DNA of 37,016 bases from Chloroflexota bacterium (GTDB lineage Bacteria; Chloroflexota; Dehalococcoidia; Lucifugimonadales; Lucifugimonadaceae): NCBI GenBank assembly GCA_002718415.1, contig PBEM01000004.1, forward strand, positions 1-37,016, in the 5' to 3' direction. Shown piece after piece: positions 14,906 through 23,859 of this stretch (its first letter is position 1; each line of letters begins with the position of its first letter). The notes under the pieces were generated by a model, which was not told where the DNA came from, searched no databases, and saw nothing but the letters and a program-made list of their open reading frames with translations. Made by a program: the position numbers and the translations under genes.

Positions 14906-15757
14906 ATGATTATCGATTCACATTGTCATGCATGGTCATACTGGCCATATCTTCCTCCACCTGCCCACCCTGAGCAACATGGTTCTATAGAAACCTTAAT
15001 ACACCAAATGGATCAAAACGGTGTTGATAAAGCTACTATTGTATGTGCACAAATTTATAGAAATAAAACTAATAATGATTACATTTCTAATGCCATAAAG
15101 AGTTATCCCAACAGATTAGAACAATTTGCAGATGTAGATTCTTTTTGGTCTGAAACTTATCATATAAAAGGCGCGGCCAAAAGATTAGAAAAATCTATAG
15201 AAAAATGGCCAATGAAAGCATTTACTCATTATTTAGCTAAATCTGATGATGGTAAATGGATGAATTCTAAAGAAGGAATAGATTTTTTTAAAGTGGCTGA
15301 AGAAACAAAAATTATTGCCAGTTTAGCTGTAGCTCCTCATCATCAAAATGAAATTAGAAAAGTGGCAGAACGCCATCCTAATCTTAAAATTTTATGCCAC
15401 CATATGTCTGGATTAAAATCCTATGGTACAGATAAAGATATAAACTTAATAAATGTATTAGAATCGGGAAATTTACCAAATATCTTATTAAAATTATCTG
15501 GATTTCATTATGTTTCAAAAGAAAAAGATTCATGGAATTTTCCTTATCATGAAATAAAATACATTTATGAAAAATGTTATGAAGCTTTTGGAAGAAATAT
15601 GTGTTGGGGTTCAGATTTCCCAGTAGTAAAACCACACATGACATATAAACAGTCGATTGAAGCATTTAGAACATACTGTGATTTCGTAAATGAAGAAGAT
15701 AAAAATTATATCTTAGGCAAAACCCTAAATAAATTACTCCAAGAAGCAAGGAAATAA
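14906..15757 (+). CDS. Amidohydrolase (amidohydro-related TIM-barrel family)
   Basis: A 283-residue TIM-barrel metal hydrolase. The first metal site is D4-S-H6-C-H8-AW, the second-site His lies in ILCHHMSGLKSYG, and the last acidic ligand lies in CWGSDFPVV. This order matches the amidohydrolase-2 group, which includes 2-pyrone-4,6-dicarboxylate lactonase, ACMSD-like decarboxylases and many unassigned hydrolases. It is cytoplasmic, with no signal peptide. It diverges from amt across a 121-base region containing the GAAAC array, so both genes could answer to the same regulator. A link to nitrogen release from an amide or lactam is plausible but unproven. Confidence 0.8.
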   Translation: MIIDSHCHAWSYWPYLPPPAHPEQHGSIETLIHQMDQNGVDKATIVCAQIYRNKTNNDYISNAIKSYPNRLEQFADVDSFWSETYHIKGAAKRLEKSIEKWPMKAFTHYLAKSDDGKWMNSKEGIDFFKVAEETKIIASLAVAPHHQNEIRKVAERHPNLKILCHHMSGLKSYGTDKDINLINVLESGNLPNILLKLSGFHYVSKEKDSWNFPYHEIKYIYEKCYEAFGRNMCWGSDFPVVKPHMTYKQSIEAFRTYCDFVNEEDKNYILGKTLNKLLQEARK

Positions 15758-15758
15758 T

Positions 15759-17132
15759 TTAAATTTTATTCCTATCTCTTCTATAAAAGATAAGAATTAG
15801 GATTAACGCACTAATTAATGAAAGATCAGATCTACCACTACTCGAGCATCCAACAGTTTTATCAGAATTTTTATTAGTAACTTCATTAGAATCACTACTT
15901 GGAACTGATGATATATCAGTTCCTTCTTCATCAGGAGATAAAGTCAGAATTTTATACTCATTTTGTTTATCTAGAGTTTCAATTTTATTAAGTTTAGGTT
16001 CTGGAGGCACATATTCTGGGGCACCAATACTTCGCCTCCAATCTGATTCTAGAGTCAATAAATCCTTACCATAAATTTTCTTTATTGCTTTATCTATATC
16101 TGAAACAGATTTTAACTCAGACATTAAATTCGACATTTTTTTTGGTCCATAATTATCCAGCATAAATTTAACCATACTTCTACTTTGTCCATACGCTACT
16201 AATATTAAATTTGGATCCCCAGGAAATGTTTTTAAATGACTAAAAGGGAGTAATCGATTAGTATCCATAGCCCATTCCAAAAATCTTATATAAGAGATAG
16301 ATTTATCCATATTCCCATATTCTGCTAATCCTTCATTTAACCAAAGAGGTACTTGCCCGGAAGATCCAGCAGATCTTCCAACTAATATATGAGTAATTTC
16401 ATGTGTAATAGTACCAATATCTCTTCTACCTGCTAAAACTAAAACAACTCCATGAGAATGAAATGCTTGCCCCTCTGTAATCAATTCTCTACTAGTTGTC
16501 ATACTCTTAGATTTAACTGCACCAATCATTTCAGAATTATTGTTATACAAAGTTACAACAATTGGAGTTTTTATTTCCGATCCTATTATAGGTCCCATAA
16601 TTTCTAAAGATTCCTCAGCTGCTTTTGCTAAGGTAATTGCTCTACTTTTCATAGGGCCATGATACATTACTGTAATTGGTCCTTCTTTCACACTTTCCCA
16701 TTCAAACCTCGAATCTATATAAGTAAAAGATTTTAATTTAGTCTTTATTTCTGTACCTGATTGTGTTGTGATAACGTACCAATAATCGTAAACAGTTCCT
16801 GGAGGGATATATCTATTCCCATCAGTTCTGTAAAACAAATCTCCATTATGTGAAAACTCTGAAGAAAATAAATCCAAATATGCATACTGGGGAGAATCAC
16901 TAGAGATAGGTTGAAAAAAAACTCTGACATCAGATAATTTTTCTTCAGAGTAAAAATTTGCTTCGAATCTAATTCCTTCTGGAAATTCTGAAGTTACCTG
17001 TTCAGATAGTATTGTAATACCCTCATATTCTTCAGCATAAATATCTTGGCTATTTATAAGTATCAAAAAGAGAAAGAAAAGAAAAATTAAAGCTTTTAGA
17101 TTTTTTATTATAAAAACTTTTTTTATTATCAT
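15759..17132 (-). CDS. Exported gluzincin metalloprotease (peptidase MA-like) with Cys-type C-terminal tail
   Basis: A 457-residue protein. A signal peptide (about 1-33, ending DIYA-EE) is followed by a beta-rich domain (35-140). The protease domain has the zinc motif H244-E-I-T-H248 and the third ligand in WLNEGLAEY (E267 or E271), the gluzincin pattern of the peptidase MA group. A Ser/Asp/Asn-rich linker (about 395-425) leads to a tail: VGCSSSGRSD, a hydrophobic helix (ISALILILIF), then YRRDRNKI. That tail has the layout of C-terminal sorting signals such as MYXO-CTERM or Synergist-CTERM, with a Cys before the helix. The gene starts 2 bases after the phosphatidylinositol-phosphate synthase and is probably the last gene of the inositol-lipid operon. 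Its substrate is unknown. Confidence 0.75.
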   Translation of the reverse strand: MIIKKVFIIKNLKALIFLFFLFLILINSQDIYAEEYEGITILSEQVTSEFPEGIRFEANFYSEEKLSDVRVFFQPISSDSPQYAYLDLFSSEFSHNGDLFYRTDGNRYIPPGTVYDYWYVITTQSGTEIKTKLKSFTYIDSRFEWESVKEGPITVMYHGPMKSRAITLAKAAEESLEIMGPIIGSEIKTPIVVTLYNNNSEMIGAVKSKSMTTSRELITEGQAFHSHGVVLVLAGRRDIGTITHEITHILVGRSAGSSGQVPLWLNEGLAEYGNMDKSISYIRFLEWAMDTNRLLPFSHLKTFPGDPNLILVAYGQSRSMVKFMLDNYGPKKMSNLMSELKSVSDIDKAIKKIYGKDLLTLESDWRRSIGAPEYVPPEPKLNKIETLDKQNEYKILTLSPDEEGTDISSVPSSDSNEVTNKNSDKTVGCSSSGRSDLSLISALILILIFYRRDRNKI

Positions 17133-17134
17133 AA

Positions 17135-17728
17135 TTATTTTTTATCTTTCATAGAAATTAAAGAACCTATTAATCTATGTATCGCACTAATAGGAGTACC
17201 AATTGCCAATATCCATATGGCATAACTTGGATTACCAAGTAATAAAGAAATCACAATGATAACTATTCTTTCGGGTCTTGTTAATAAACCTGAAGTACCA
17301 GAAACACCTAGGCTTTCTGCCCGTGCCCTTACATAACTAACCATAATGGATCCAGATAATGCAATAAATGTTAATATAACCATTAATTCATCTTTATTAT
17401 TTAAGAAATAAAAAGATAATCCCAAAAGTACTACAATTTCGCTAATACGATCAAAAACTGAATCCAACATAGCACCTTGAGAACTAGTCTTACCAGTTTT
17501 ACGAGCTACACCACCATCTATAAGATCAAATAATGAACCTAATAAAACTAAAAGACCAGCATAAAGAAATTCTTCAATATAACAAAAATAAGCTGCAATA
17601 ATTGCAATCACTAATCCTATGGAAGTAATGACAGAAGGCGGAATTTTCAAGAAAACAAATAAATTGACAAGTGGATTTTCAAACCATCTAGAAATTTTTT
17701 GTCTAATATTAAGTCTAATTATTTGCAT
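17135..17728 (-). CDS. pgsA: CDP-alcohol phosphatidyltransferase, probable phosphatidylinositol-phosphate synthase
   Basis: A 197-residue integral membrane enzyme with about six helices. The complete CDP-alcohol phosphotransferase signature is present: D68-x2-D71-G72-x2-A75-R76-x8-G85-x3-D89-x3-D93, with the aspartates binding two metal ions and the CDP moiety. The family joins CDP-diacylglycerol to an alcohol or sugar phosphate. The operon order is inositol-3-phosphate synthase, PimA-like glycosyltransferase, then this gene, which makes inositol 1-phosphate the likely acceptor, as in actinobacterial PgsA1/PIPS enzymes. Phosphatidylglycerophosphate synthase (glycerol 3-phosphate acceptor) is the main alternative. 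It starts 7 bases after the glycosyltransferase and ends 2 bases before the protease gene. Confidence 0.85.
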   Translation of the reverse strand: MQIIRLNIRQKISRWFENPLVNLFVFLKIPPSVITSIGLVIAIIAAYFCYIEEFLYAGLLVLLGSLFDLIDGGVARKTGKTSSQGAMLDSVFDRISEIVVLLGLSFYFLNNKDELMVILTFIALSGSIMVSYVRARAESLGVSGTSGLLTRPERIVIIVISLLLGNPSYAIWILAIGTPISAIHRLIGSLISMKDKK

Positions 17729-17735
17729 ATTAAAA

Positions 17736-18854
17736 TTATATAAATCGTTCGTAAATATTAATTATTTTCTCAGAAATATTATCCCATGAATATTTATAGG
17801 AAGTGTTAAGTCCATTTAAACCAAATTTTTTTCTTGAATCTGGATTATTAATCAAAATAAGTATCGATTCAGCTAAATCAATCTCATTTGAAGGATTTAC
17901 AAAAAAACCATGAATATTATTTTTCATTACGGATCTAAAACCAGAAATATTTGAAGCAATTATAGGTGTAGAAGCTGCCATTGCTTCTATAATTATAAAT
18001 CCAAAACTCTCATTACCTGTATTTGGTGCACAAAAAATATCTGCATGTTGATAAAAAGCAATTAAGTCTTCATCTGCTACAGCTCCAGTAAAAATTATAT
18101 TATCTAAAGACATTTTCATAATAATCTTATTTATTTCAGAATTTGGATTTCCTTCTCCTACAACTATTAATCTGATATCAGATCTTTGTTTTTTTATTAT
18201 TGAATAGGCTTTAATTAGACAGTCTAATCCCTTTCGAGATTCATTTATCCTACCTACAAAAAGTAAATTATAGGAACCTTTAACAAAAATCTTAGGATAA
18301 GGTTTCAGTGAAGAAAATTTCTTGATATCTATACCGTTTGGTATAACACTGTATTCTCCAGGAAAGAATTTATTTACATAATTTTTCGATGATTCTGAAA
18401 CAGCAATTTTAGCTGAAAGTTTATTTACAGTATTTCTCAATAAATATTTACCTAAATAAAAAAATAACGATTCATTTTCATTAAATGTATGAAATGTTCC
18501 TATCACCGGAACATCAGATATATTAGTTGCTGTTAAAGAAATTATAGGTACAAATGGTTCATGTACATGAACTATATCAAATTTTTCTTCTTCAAAAATT
18601 TTTTGTATTATATTTTTAGTTCTAAGATACGGAGATATTCTTGCCACAGAACCTGCGAACGGAATAGGAATTGTACCTCCTAAAGAACGAAATTCTAAAT
18701 TTTTAAGCCCTATAGCAGGATTTTTTTTTGAGCATGGAGATAAAATAACTACTTCATGCCCTTTAGATTGAAGATTGTTACTTAAAGAAGAAATATGTCT
18801 TTGTACACCGCCATAATAAGAAAAGTCATAGGGTGATATCTGAGCAATTTTCAC
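17736..18854 (-). CDS. GT4 glycosyltransferase, PimA-like (phosphatidylinositol mannosyltransferase)
   Basis: A 372-residue GT-B glycosyltransferase. The N-terminal acceptor domain has SPYDFSYYGGVQRHISSL, the glycine-rich loop of PimA-like enzymes, and HVHEP at 96-100. The C-terminal donor domain has FVGRINESRKGLDCLI (199-214) and the E-x7-E type motif NESFGFIIIEAM (281-292). PimA moves mannose from GDP-mannose to position 2 of phosphatidylinositol at the inner membrane face. Between an inositol-phosphate synthase and a phosphatidylinositol-phosphate synthase gene, a PI glycosyltransferase is the natural reading. No membrane helix is seen, as expected for a peripheral enzyme. The sugar donor is not proven, and another GT4 function cannot be excluded. 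Confidence 0.82.
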   Translation of the reverse strand: MKIAQISPYDFSYYGGVQRHISSLSNNLQSKGHEVVILSPCSKKNPAIGLKNLEFRSLGGTIPIPFAGSVARISPYLRTKNIIQKIFEEEKFDIVHVHEPFVPIISLTATNISDVPVIGTFHTFNENESLFFYLGKYLLRNTVNKLSAKIAVSESSKNYVNKFFPGEYSVIPNGIDIKKFSSLKPYPKIFVKGSYNLLFVGRINESRKGLDCLIKAYSIIKKQRSDIRLIVVGEGNPNSEINKIIMKMSLDNIIFTGAVADEDLIAFYQHADIFCAPNTGNESFGFIIIEAMAASTPIIASNISGFRSVMKNNIHGFFVNPSNEIDLAESILILINNPDSRKKFGLNGLNTSYKYSWDNISEKIINIYERFI

Positions 18855-18911
18855 TTTATTTATTCCAAATAATTTAATATAAAAATATTATTTTATATCC
18901 ATTGGAAAAAA

Positions 18912-19988
18912 TTAATTAATATCAGAAAATTCTTCAACCGCTCTTCTCGCATCATCATCCCTCATCTGTATTGAAGGTGACTTCATAAAATATGCAGAAG
19001 CTGATTCTATAGAACCTGAGACTTTTTTATCTAGTGCTATTTTTGCACATCGTATTGCATCAATAGCAACCCCGGCAGAGTTTGGACTATCTTCAACTTC
19101 AAGTTTTAATTCAACATTCAAAGGTTGATCTCCCCAAGAGGTACCTTCTAACCTTATATATGCCCACTTCCTATCTTCAAGCCAAGGAACATGATCTGAT
19201 GGACCGATGTGTACATCATCAGTAGGTAGATCTTTTTCTAGTTGAGATTGTACAGCATCAGTTTTTGAGATTTTTTTAGATTTTAGTCTACTTCTCTCTA
19301 GCATATTATAGAAATCAGTATTTCCTCCAAAATTCAATTGATAAGTCTTATCTAATCTGACTCCTCTATCTTCAAATAATCTTGCTAAAACCCTATGAAC
19401 GATAGTAGCTCCTACTTGCGATTTAATATCATCACCAACTATTGGTAACCCCTTATCTATAAAACGTTTTTGCCAATAAGGTTCTTTAGCAATGAAAACA
19501 GGAATACAGTTAACAAATGCACAACCTGCAGCCAGTATTTGTTCAACATACCATTTTGTAGCTTGTTCAGAACCCACTGGTAAATAATTTATAACAACAT
19601 CAACATTACGATCTCTTAAAATTTTTACAATATCTGAGGTTTCTCCATCAGATTTTTGAATTATATTTTCTAAATATTCACCTATTCCATCATGAGTCAT
19701 ACCTCTGTCAACTGATACTCCCATCGAAGGAACATCATGAAATTTTAACGCATTATTATTTTTTGAAAAGATAGCTTCTGAAATATCTTTACCAACTTTT
19801 TCTTTATCAACATCAAAAGCAGCTACTATATTTACATCCCCGACTGTATAACCACCTAAAATATTATTCATAACTCCAGGAACATTAAATTCAGAAGATT
19901 CATCTAATTCCGAGTATTTGTGTATCCCTTGAATTAATGATGAAGCACAATTTCCTAAACCTATAATTGCAACATTTATTTTACCCAT
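18912..19988 (-). CDS. ino1: Inositol-3-phosphate synthase, actinobacterial type
   Basis: A 358-residue enzyme converting glucose 6-phosphate to inositol 3-phosphate with bound NAD. The Rossmann motif [18 protein letters not shown] opens the protein. Conserved family blocks are [20 protein letters not shown], the NCIPVFIA segment, [17 protein letters not shown] (with catalytic lysine region) and [12 protein letters not shown]. Length and motifs match the shorter actinobacterial/archaeal class and not the roughly 500-residue eukaryotic enzymes. It heads the inositol-lipid operon, 57 bases before the PimA-like gene. A possible AGGT ribosome-binding site precedes the ATG. A regulator gene in the same orientation lies 118 bases upstream and may control it. 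Confidence 0.92.
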   Translation of the reverse strand: MGKINVAIIGLGNCASSLIQGIHKYSELDESSEFNVPGVMNNILGGYTVGDVNIVAAFDVDKEKVGKDISEAIFSKNNNALKFHDVPSMGVSVDRGMTHDGIGEYLENIIQKSDGETSDIVKILRDRNVDVVINYLPVGSEQATKWYVEQILAAGCAFVNCIPVFIAKEPYWQKRFIDKGLPIVGDDIKSQVGATIVHRVLARLFEDRGVRLDKTYQLNFGGNTDFYNMLERSRLKSKKISKTDAVQSQLEKDLPTDDVHIGPSDHVPWLEDRKWAYIRLEGTSWGDQPLNVELKLEVEDSPNSAGVAIDAIRCAKIALDKKVSGSIESASAYFMKSPSIQMRDDDARRAVEEFSDIN

Positions 19989-20106
19989 TTTATTTACCTA
20001 TCTACTTTTTTTATATAAACATTAAACATATTACAAATATTTATTTAGAATAATAAAGAATATTTTCTACGTATTTAAATAAAAAGTTCCTATTTATTCC
20101 TATAAA

Positions 20107-21024
20107 CTATAAAGAAACTTTCATAGATTCAGATATTTCTTTTAAGGTTTTTATATTAATTATTGGATTACCGCCATTCCATATATACTCAAAATGATGC
20201 TTTAAGACTTTATAGTAATCACTATTATTTTCTACCTGGAGCATTGGCACAAGACCGTCAATCGAATTAACACTAATATCATTATCTGGTTTACCAAAAT
20301 GGTAAGATTCTACAAAACAATAATTATTTGTCATAACCATATAAACTGATGGCCAATAATCAATAAATCGAGCTTCAAATTTAAAATTTTTCTTATTTTG
20401 AGCACTATTTCTTAAAGCTACTATTACATTTAAACTTCTCCATGAATCACTATAAAGTGGGCCTGAACGAAATTGTTCTTCATTTTGAAATTGAATACCA
20501 TCCTCTAGAACAGCCCTTGCTCTTGCAAATTTTCCTACAGGATCTACTAGTATAGCTTTAACTGAAACATTTTTATCTTTATCTGACATTAAACGTAATA
20601 TTCTTGAGTGCCCCTTATCTGCAAAAAATTCTCTTAGACCTATTCCCATCAATCTAATTTCACCAGTAGTATTTTTCAATTCATTTGCAATTATGTCTTT
20701 TGTTTCAGAATCACTAGATCTAGGACCCAAAATAGATTGGACACCAAAATTTACAGAATTTTCTAATAATTTCACAAATCGATTTAAACTATAATTATCT
20801 CTTTGGCGAGAAGAAATTAAATCACTCTTTTGTTCATTTTCTTTAGTATATAAAAATTTTTCTTCAGAATAATTATTTAGTAATTTATTTAATGATTCTT
20901 CATTAATTATCCAAGTCTTACCTATCCTAGCAGCAGGCAAAATTCCATTTTTCAACCATTTATAAACAGTCTTTTCACTTACATTTAACCTAGCAGCAGC
21001 TTCTCTTACCTTTAAACCAGTCAA
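20107..21024 (-). CDS. Excisionase/MerR-type HTH regulator with C-terminal PLD-like sensor domain
   Basis: A 305-residue protein. Residues 3-45 form an excisionase-family DNA-binding domain (KVREAAARLNVSEKTVYKWLKNG, then a wing with GKTWIINEESL). A charged linker (50-75) leads to a C-terminal domain with IRLMGIGLREFF, SVKAILVDPVGKFARARAV, and a final FVESYHFGKP. The pattern resembles the DUF5919/PLD-like sensor modules found on HTH regulators, without the catalytic HxK motifs of active phospholipase D. The ligand is unknown. It may control itself: a TTTTACAC/GTGTAAAA inverted repeat lies at 21062-21103, just upstream of its start. The inositol-lipid operon downstream is another candidate target. 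Integrase-linked excisionase function is unlikely given the length and the lack of phage genes. Confidence 0.72.
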   Translation of the reverse strand: MTGLKVREAAARLNVSEKTVYKWLKNGILPAARIGKTWIINEESLNKLLNNYSEEKFLYTKENEQKSDLISSRQRDNYSLNRFVKLLENSVNFGVQSILGPRSSDSETKDIIANELKNTTGEIRLMGIGLREFFADKGHSRILRLMSDKDKNVSVKAILVDPVGKFARARAVLEDGIQFQNEEQFRSGPLYSDSWRSLNVIVALRNSAQNKKNFKFEARFIDYWPSVYMVMTNNYCFVESYHFGKPDNDISVNSIDGLVPMLQVENNSDYYKVLKHHFEYIWNGGNPIINIKTLKEISESMKVSL

Positions 21025-21117
21025 TTACATTTATCCAATTAATAATAATTCAATACATATATTTTACACTATTTTCCTAATAAGTTATAAAAAAGGTGTA
21101 AAAGTCTTATAAAAAGT

Positions 21118-22731
21118 TTACCAGCCCACTGCTGCTCCATCTTTTCTCGGTTCCGAGCCTGCAGAAATTATTCCAGTTTCAGGGTCACGGCAAATTATTT
21201 GTCCGCCACCCATAGTCATGCGATCAGATCCAGAAAGTATATTTATATTATGTCCCCTCTTTATTAATTCATTTATAGTATTTATATCTAATCCTTCTTC
21301 TAAATTGATATCGTTTGTGTCAGTGATATCTACATTGAATCTTAAAGCATCTAAAGCCTGTTGAGGATCCATATTATAATCAACCATATTTGAAATCACT
21401 TGCAAATGCCCCTGAGGTTGTTGAAATCCACCCATAACTCCAAAACTTAACCATAATTCAGAACCTTTTGTTGCCATCGCGGGAATAATAGTTTGATACG
21501 GTCTCTTTTGCGGTAACAAATAATTTAAATGATTCTCATCCAAAGAAAAAAGAGAACCACGATTTTGTAAGGCTATACCAGTTGTTGGGACTACCAAACC
21601 TGATCCGAAACTACTAAATAAACTATTAATTAAGGAACAAGCCATTCCATTTTTATCGACAACAGTTAAATATACTGTGTCTGAAGGTTTTAATGGATCT
21701 CCATAAGAAATATTATTATTAGATAAATAATCATCTATTTGAGACATTCTTTTTTTAGCATAGGATTTTGATAAGAGAGGATTTATAGGTACATTTGATT
21801 TCCTAGGATCCGCTACATAGTGTAACGCATCACTAAATCCTAATTTCATAGATTCAATTAAGTAATGATATCTTTCTACTGATTGACTTTTAAACTTAGA
21901 TATATCAAAGTTTTCGACAATATTTAATGACATTAATGCAGCTATACCTTGACCGTTTGGAGGACATTCCCAAACATCAACACCTCTATAATTTGTTGTT
22001 ATTGGTTCATCCCAATCGGATCTATGGTTATGCATATCATATTCAGTAATCCATCCACCTTCTTTAGATATAAAATTTACTATTTTTTTTCCTATTTCGC
22101 CTTTATAAAAAGCTTCACTACCTCCCTCTGCAATAATTTCAAAAGAACGTCCGAGCTCAGGTAAATTAACAAATTCACCATGTTCAGGAGCCTTACCTCC
22201 AGGTAATAATTCTATCCCTGAAGGTCTGTATAACAATTTATTAGTATTGTTTTTCCAAGATTCAGAAATTAATTTTGATACTCCAAATCCATTTATTGCA
22301 TAATTTATCGCCGGCTTCAAAACTTCTGAAAAAGACATATTCCCATATCTAATAAGTGCAGTTTGCCATCCATCTACAGTTCCCGGAACACTGACAGAAA
22401 AATGTCCTCCATCGCCATCATTAGGAATAGAATTATAACCTGAATCAAGTATTTCATCTACATTCGCACCTGAACCCGATCGACCGGAACCATTCAAGGC
22501 TGAAACCTGCTTTTTTTTAGGATCCCAAATTAATGCGAACATATCACCTCCTATACCGGTAGACATTGGTTCTAAAACATTCAATGTAGCTGCAGTTGCA
22601 ATAGCTGCATCTACTGCATTACCTCCATCCATTAATATTCTTAATCCTGCTTGAGCAGCTAATGGTTGACTAGTAGCTACACTTCCATTTTTTGAAATAA
22701 CAGGAGATCGCCTGGAGTTAAAAAAATTCAT
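21118..22731 (-). CDS. ggt: Gamma-glutamyltranspeptidase family protein
   Basis: A 537-residue Ntn-hydrolase precursor. Family blocks are VATSQPLAAQAGLRILMDGG, DAAIATAATLNVLEPMSTG, IGGDMFALIW and DALHYVADPR. The autocleavage and catalytic threonine is T352 in SDTVYLTVVDKNG, followed by SLFSSFGSGLVVP and the C-terminal FGVMGGFQQPQGHLQV. The residues before and after T352 align with the Thr391 region of E. coli GGT. No signal peptide is visible, so it is probably cytoplasmic, unlike classical periplasmic GGT. Such short cytoplasmic members may be acylases or act on gamma-glutamyl amides. The substrate is not determined. It is divergent from the pantothenate operon and lies upstream of the HTH regulator in the same orientation. 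Confidence 0.9.
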   Translation of the reverse strand: MNFFNSRRSPVISKNGSVATSQPLAAQAGLRILMDGGNAVDAAIATAATLNVLEPMSTGIGGDMFALIWDPKKKQVSALNGSGRSGSGANVDEILDSGYNSIPNDGDGGHFSVSVPGTVDGWQTALIRYGNMSFSEVLKPAINYAINGFGVSKLISESWKNNTNKLLYRPSGIELLPGGKAPEHGEFVNLPELGRSFEIIAEGGSEAFYKGEIGKKIVNFISKEGGWITEYDMHNHRSDWDEPITTNYRGVDVWECPPNGQGIAALMSLNIVENFDISKFKSQSVERYHYLIESMKLGFSDALHYVADPRKSNVPINPLLSKSYAKKRMSQIDDYLSNNNISYGDPLKPSDTVYLTVVDKNGMACSLINSLFSSFGSGLVVPTTGIALQNRGSLFSLDENHLNYLLPQKRPYQTIIPAMATKGSELWLSFGVMGGFQQPQGHLQVISNMVDYNMDPQQALDALRFNVDITDTNDINLEEGLDINTINELIKRGHNINILSGSDRMTMGGGQIICRDPETGIISAGSEPRKDGAAVGW

Positions 22732-22875
22732 ATCGTGTCCTTCATTAATTATTAGCTTAAATTAATTCTATATATTCAAAGAGTAACATTGTTACGGTAC
22801 AGTGTAAGTATCCGTTTACGAGTAAAAATTATAAACTTGAAAAACAAATAAATAATTATAAATAATAAGTAATTT

Positions 22876-23784
22876 ATGAAAAATAATAATTTTAAATCAG
22901 AGTATCAAGAAAATAGTATTTCTATAATTTCTACAGGAAAGCTTGGTTCAAATTTAGCTATAGCTTTACAAGATTCCAAATATATTCTCAAAGCAGTACA
23001 CTCCAGTAGAAAAAATCAAAGGATTCTATTACAAAAAAAATTAAATCCCAATATCTTAATTACTTCTGACATAAATGAAGCTATAAAAGATTCAAAATAT
23101 ATTTTTATAACCTGCACTGATGATCTAATAAAAAAAATTGTTCAAAAAATAAATTCGCAAATTAATCAAGTCTTAATACATTTTTCTGCTTCTGTAACTT
23201 TATCTACTCTAAGTATTTGTAATAATAATATGACTGGTACTATACACCCACTTCAAACTTTTCCAAATATAAATTGTTCAGATCGATTATATAAGATTCC
23301 ATATGCTATAGAATCTAATCATAAAGAGGTTGTTGATTGGTTATATAATTTTGCTAAAAGCTTTGAAGGTATCCCACTAAAGTTATCTCCTGAATTTAGA
23401 AATATTTATCACGCCGCAGCGGTAACTTCTTGCGCATTATTATCTTCTTTAATTGCTATATCAAGTGATATGTTAGACTTTCTAAAATTAGATGATGAAA
23501 CAAGAATTAGTATGCTTATACCAATAATATATTCAACAGTTGAGGGTATATCAAAAGAAGGAATCCAAAGATCAATGACAGGACCTTATATCCGTGGAGA
23601 TTTTGATACTATAAAATCTCACTTAAATGCTCTTGAAGATTTCGATCCTAAAATTTCATTAGCATATAGTTCTTTAGCATTATATACTCTAGAAAAAACA
23701 CAAATTAACAACCCAACACATAAATCTATATACGAAAAGCTTTTAAAATCTATAAAAAAGAACTTAGAAATGTTGAATAAATAA
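22876..23784 (+). CDS. Rossmann-fold DUF2520 protein, possible ketopantoate reductase
   Basis: A 302-residue NAD(P)-binding protein. The N-terminal Rossmann segment SIISTGKLGSNLAIALQ (about 17-33) is followed by a strand ending FITCTDDLIKKIV, then the typical HFSASVTLSTL and GTIHPLQTFPNIN. The C-terminal helical DUF2520 domain has the IYHAAAVTSCALLSSLIA block and ends in a long helical stretch. The fold is that of 6-phosphogluconate-dehydrogenase-like and ketopantoate-reductase-like enzymes. It lies just before panB and panC, and DUF2520 proteins sit next to panC in other bacteria, for example Mycobacterium. The window shows no panE gene, so a role in ketopantoate reduction is a reasonable inference, but not shown. 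Confidence 0.75.
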   Translation: MKNNNFKSEYQENSISIISTGKLGSNLAIALQDSKYILKAVHSSRKNQRILLQKKLNPNILITSDINEAIKDSKYIFITCTDDLIKKIVQKINSQINQVLIHFSASVTLSTLSICNNNMTGTIHPLQTFPNINCSDRLYKIPYAIESNHKEVVDWLYNFAKSFEGIPLKLSPEFRNIYHAAAVTSCALLSSLIAISSDMLDFLKLDDETRISMLIPIIYSTVEGISKEGIQRSMTGPYIRGDFDTIKSHLNALEDFDPKISLAYSSLALYTLEKTQINNPTHKSIYEKLLKSIKKNLEMLNK

Positions 23785-23859
23785 AGTAAAATTAAATATG
23801 TAAATGTGAAAAATCATAGGCGATAAGCTCTATAAGCAGTCGACCAAAAAAGGATACAC

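Noticed and set aside
22784-22797. GTAAC-ATT-GTTAC dyad between ggt and the DUF2520 gene.
   Set aside because: It is a short dyad of five-base arms with no second copy seen and no clear relation to a promoter.
23785-23859. Possible riboswitch or small RNA before panB.
   Set aside because: The 75-base spacer has a locally richer GC stretch but no stable paired structure or known riboswitch motif that I can recognise.
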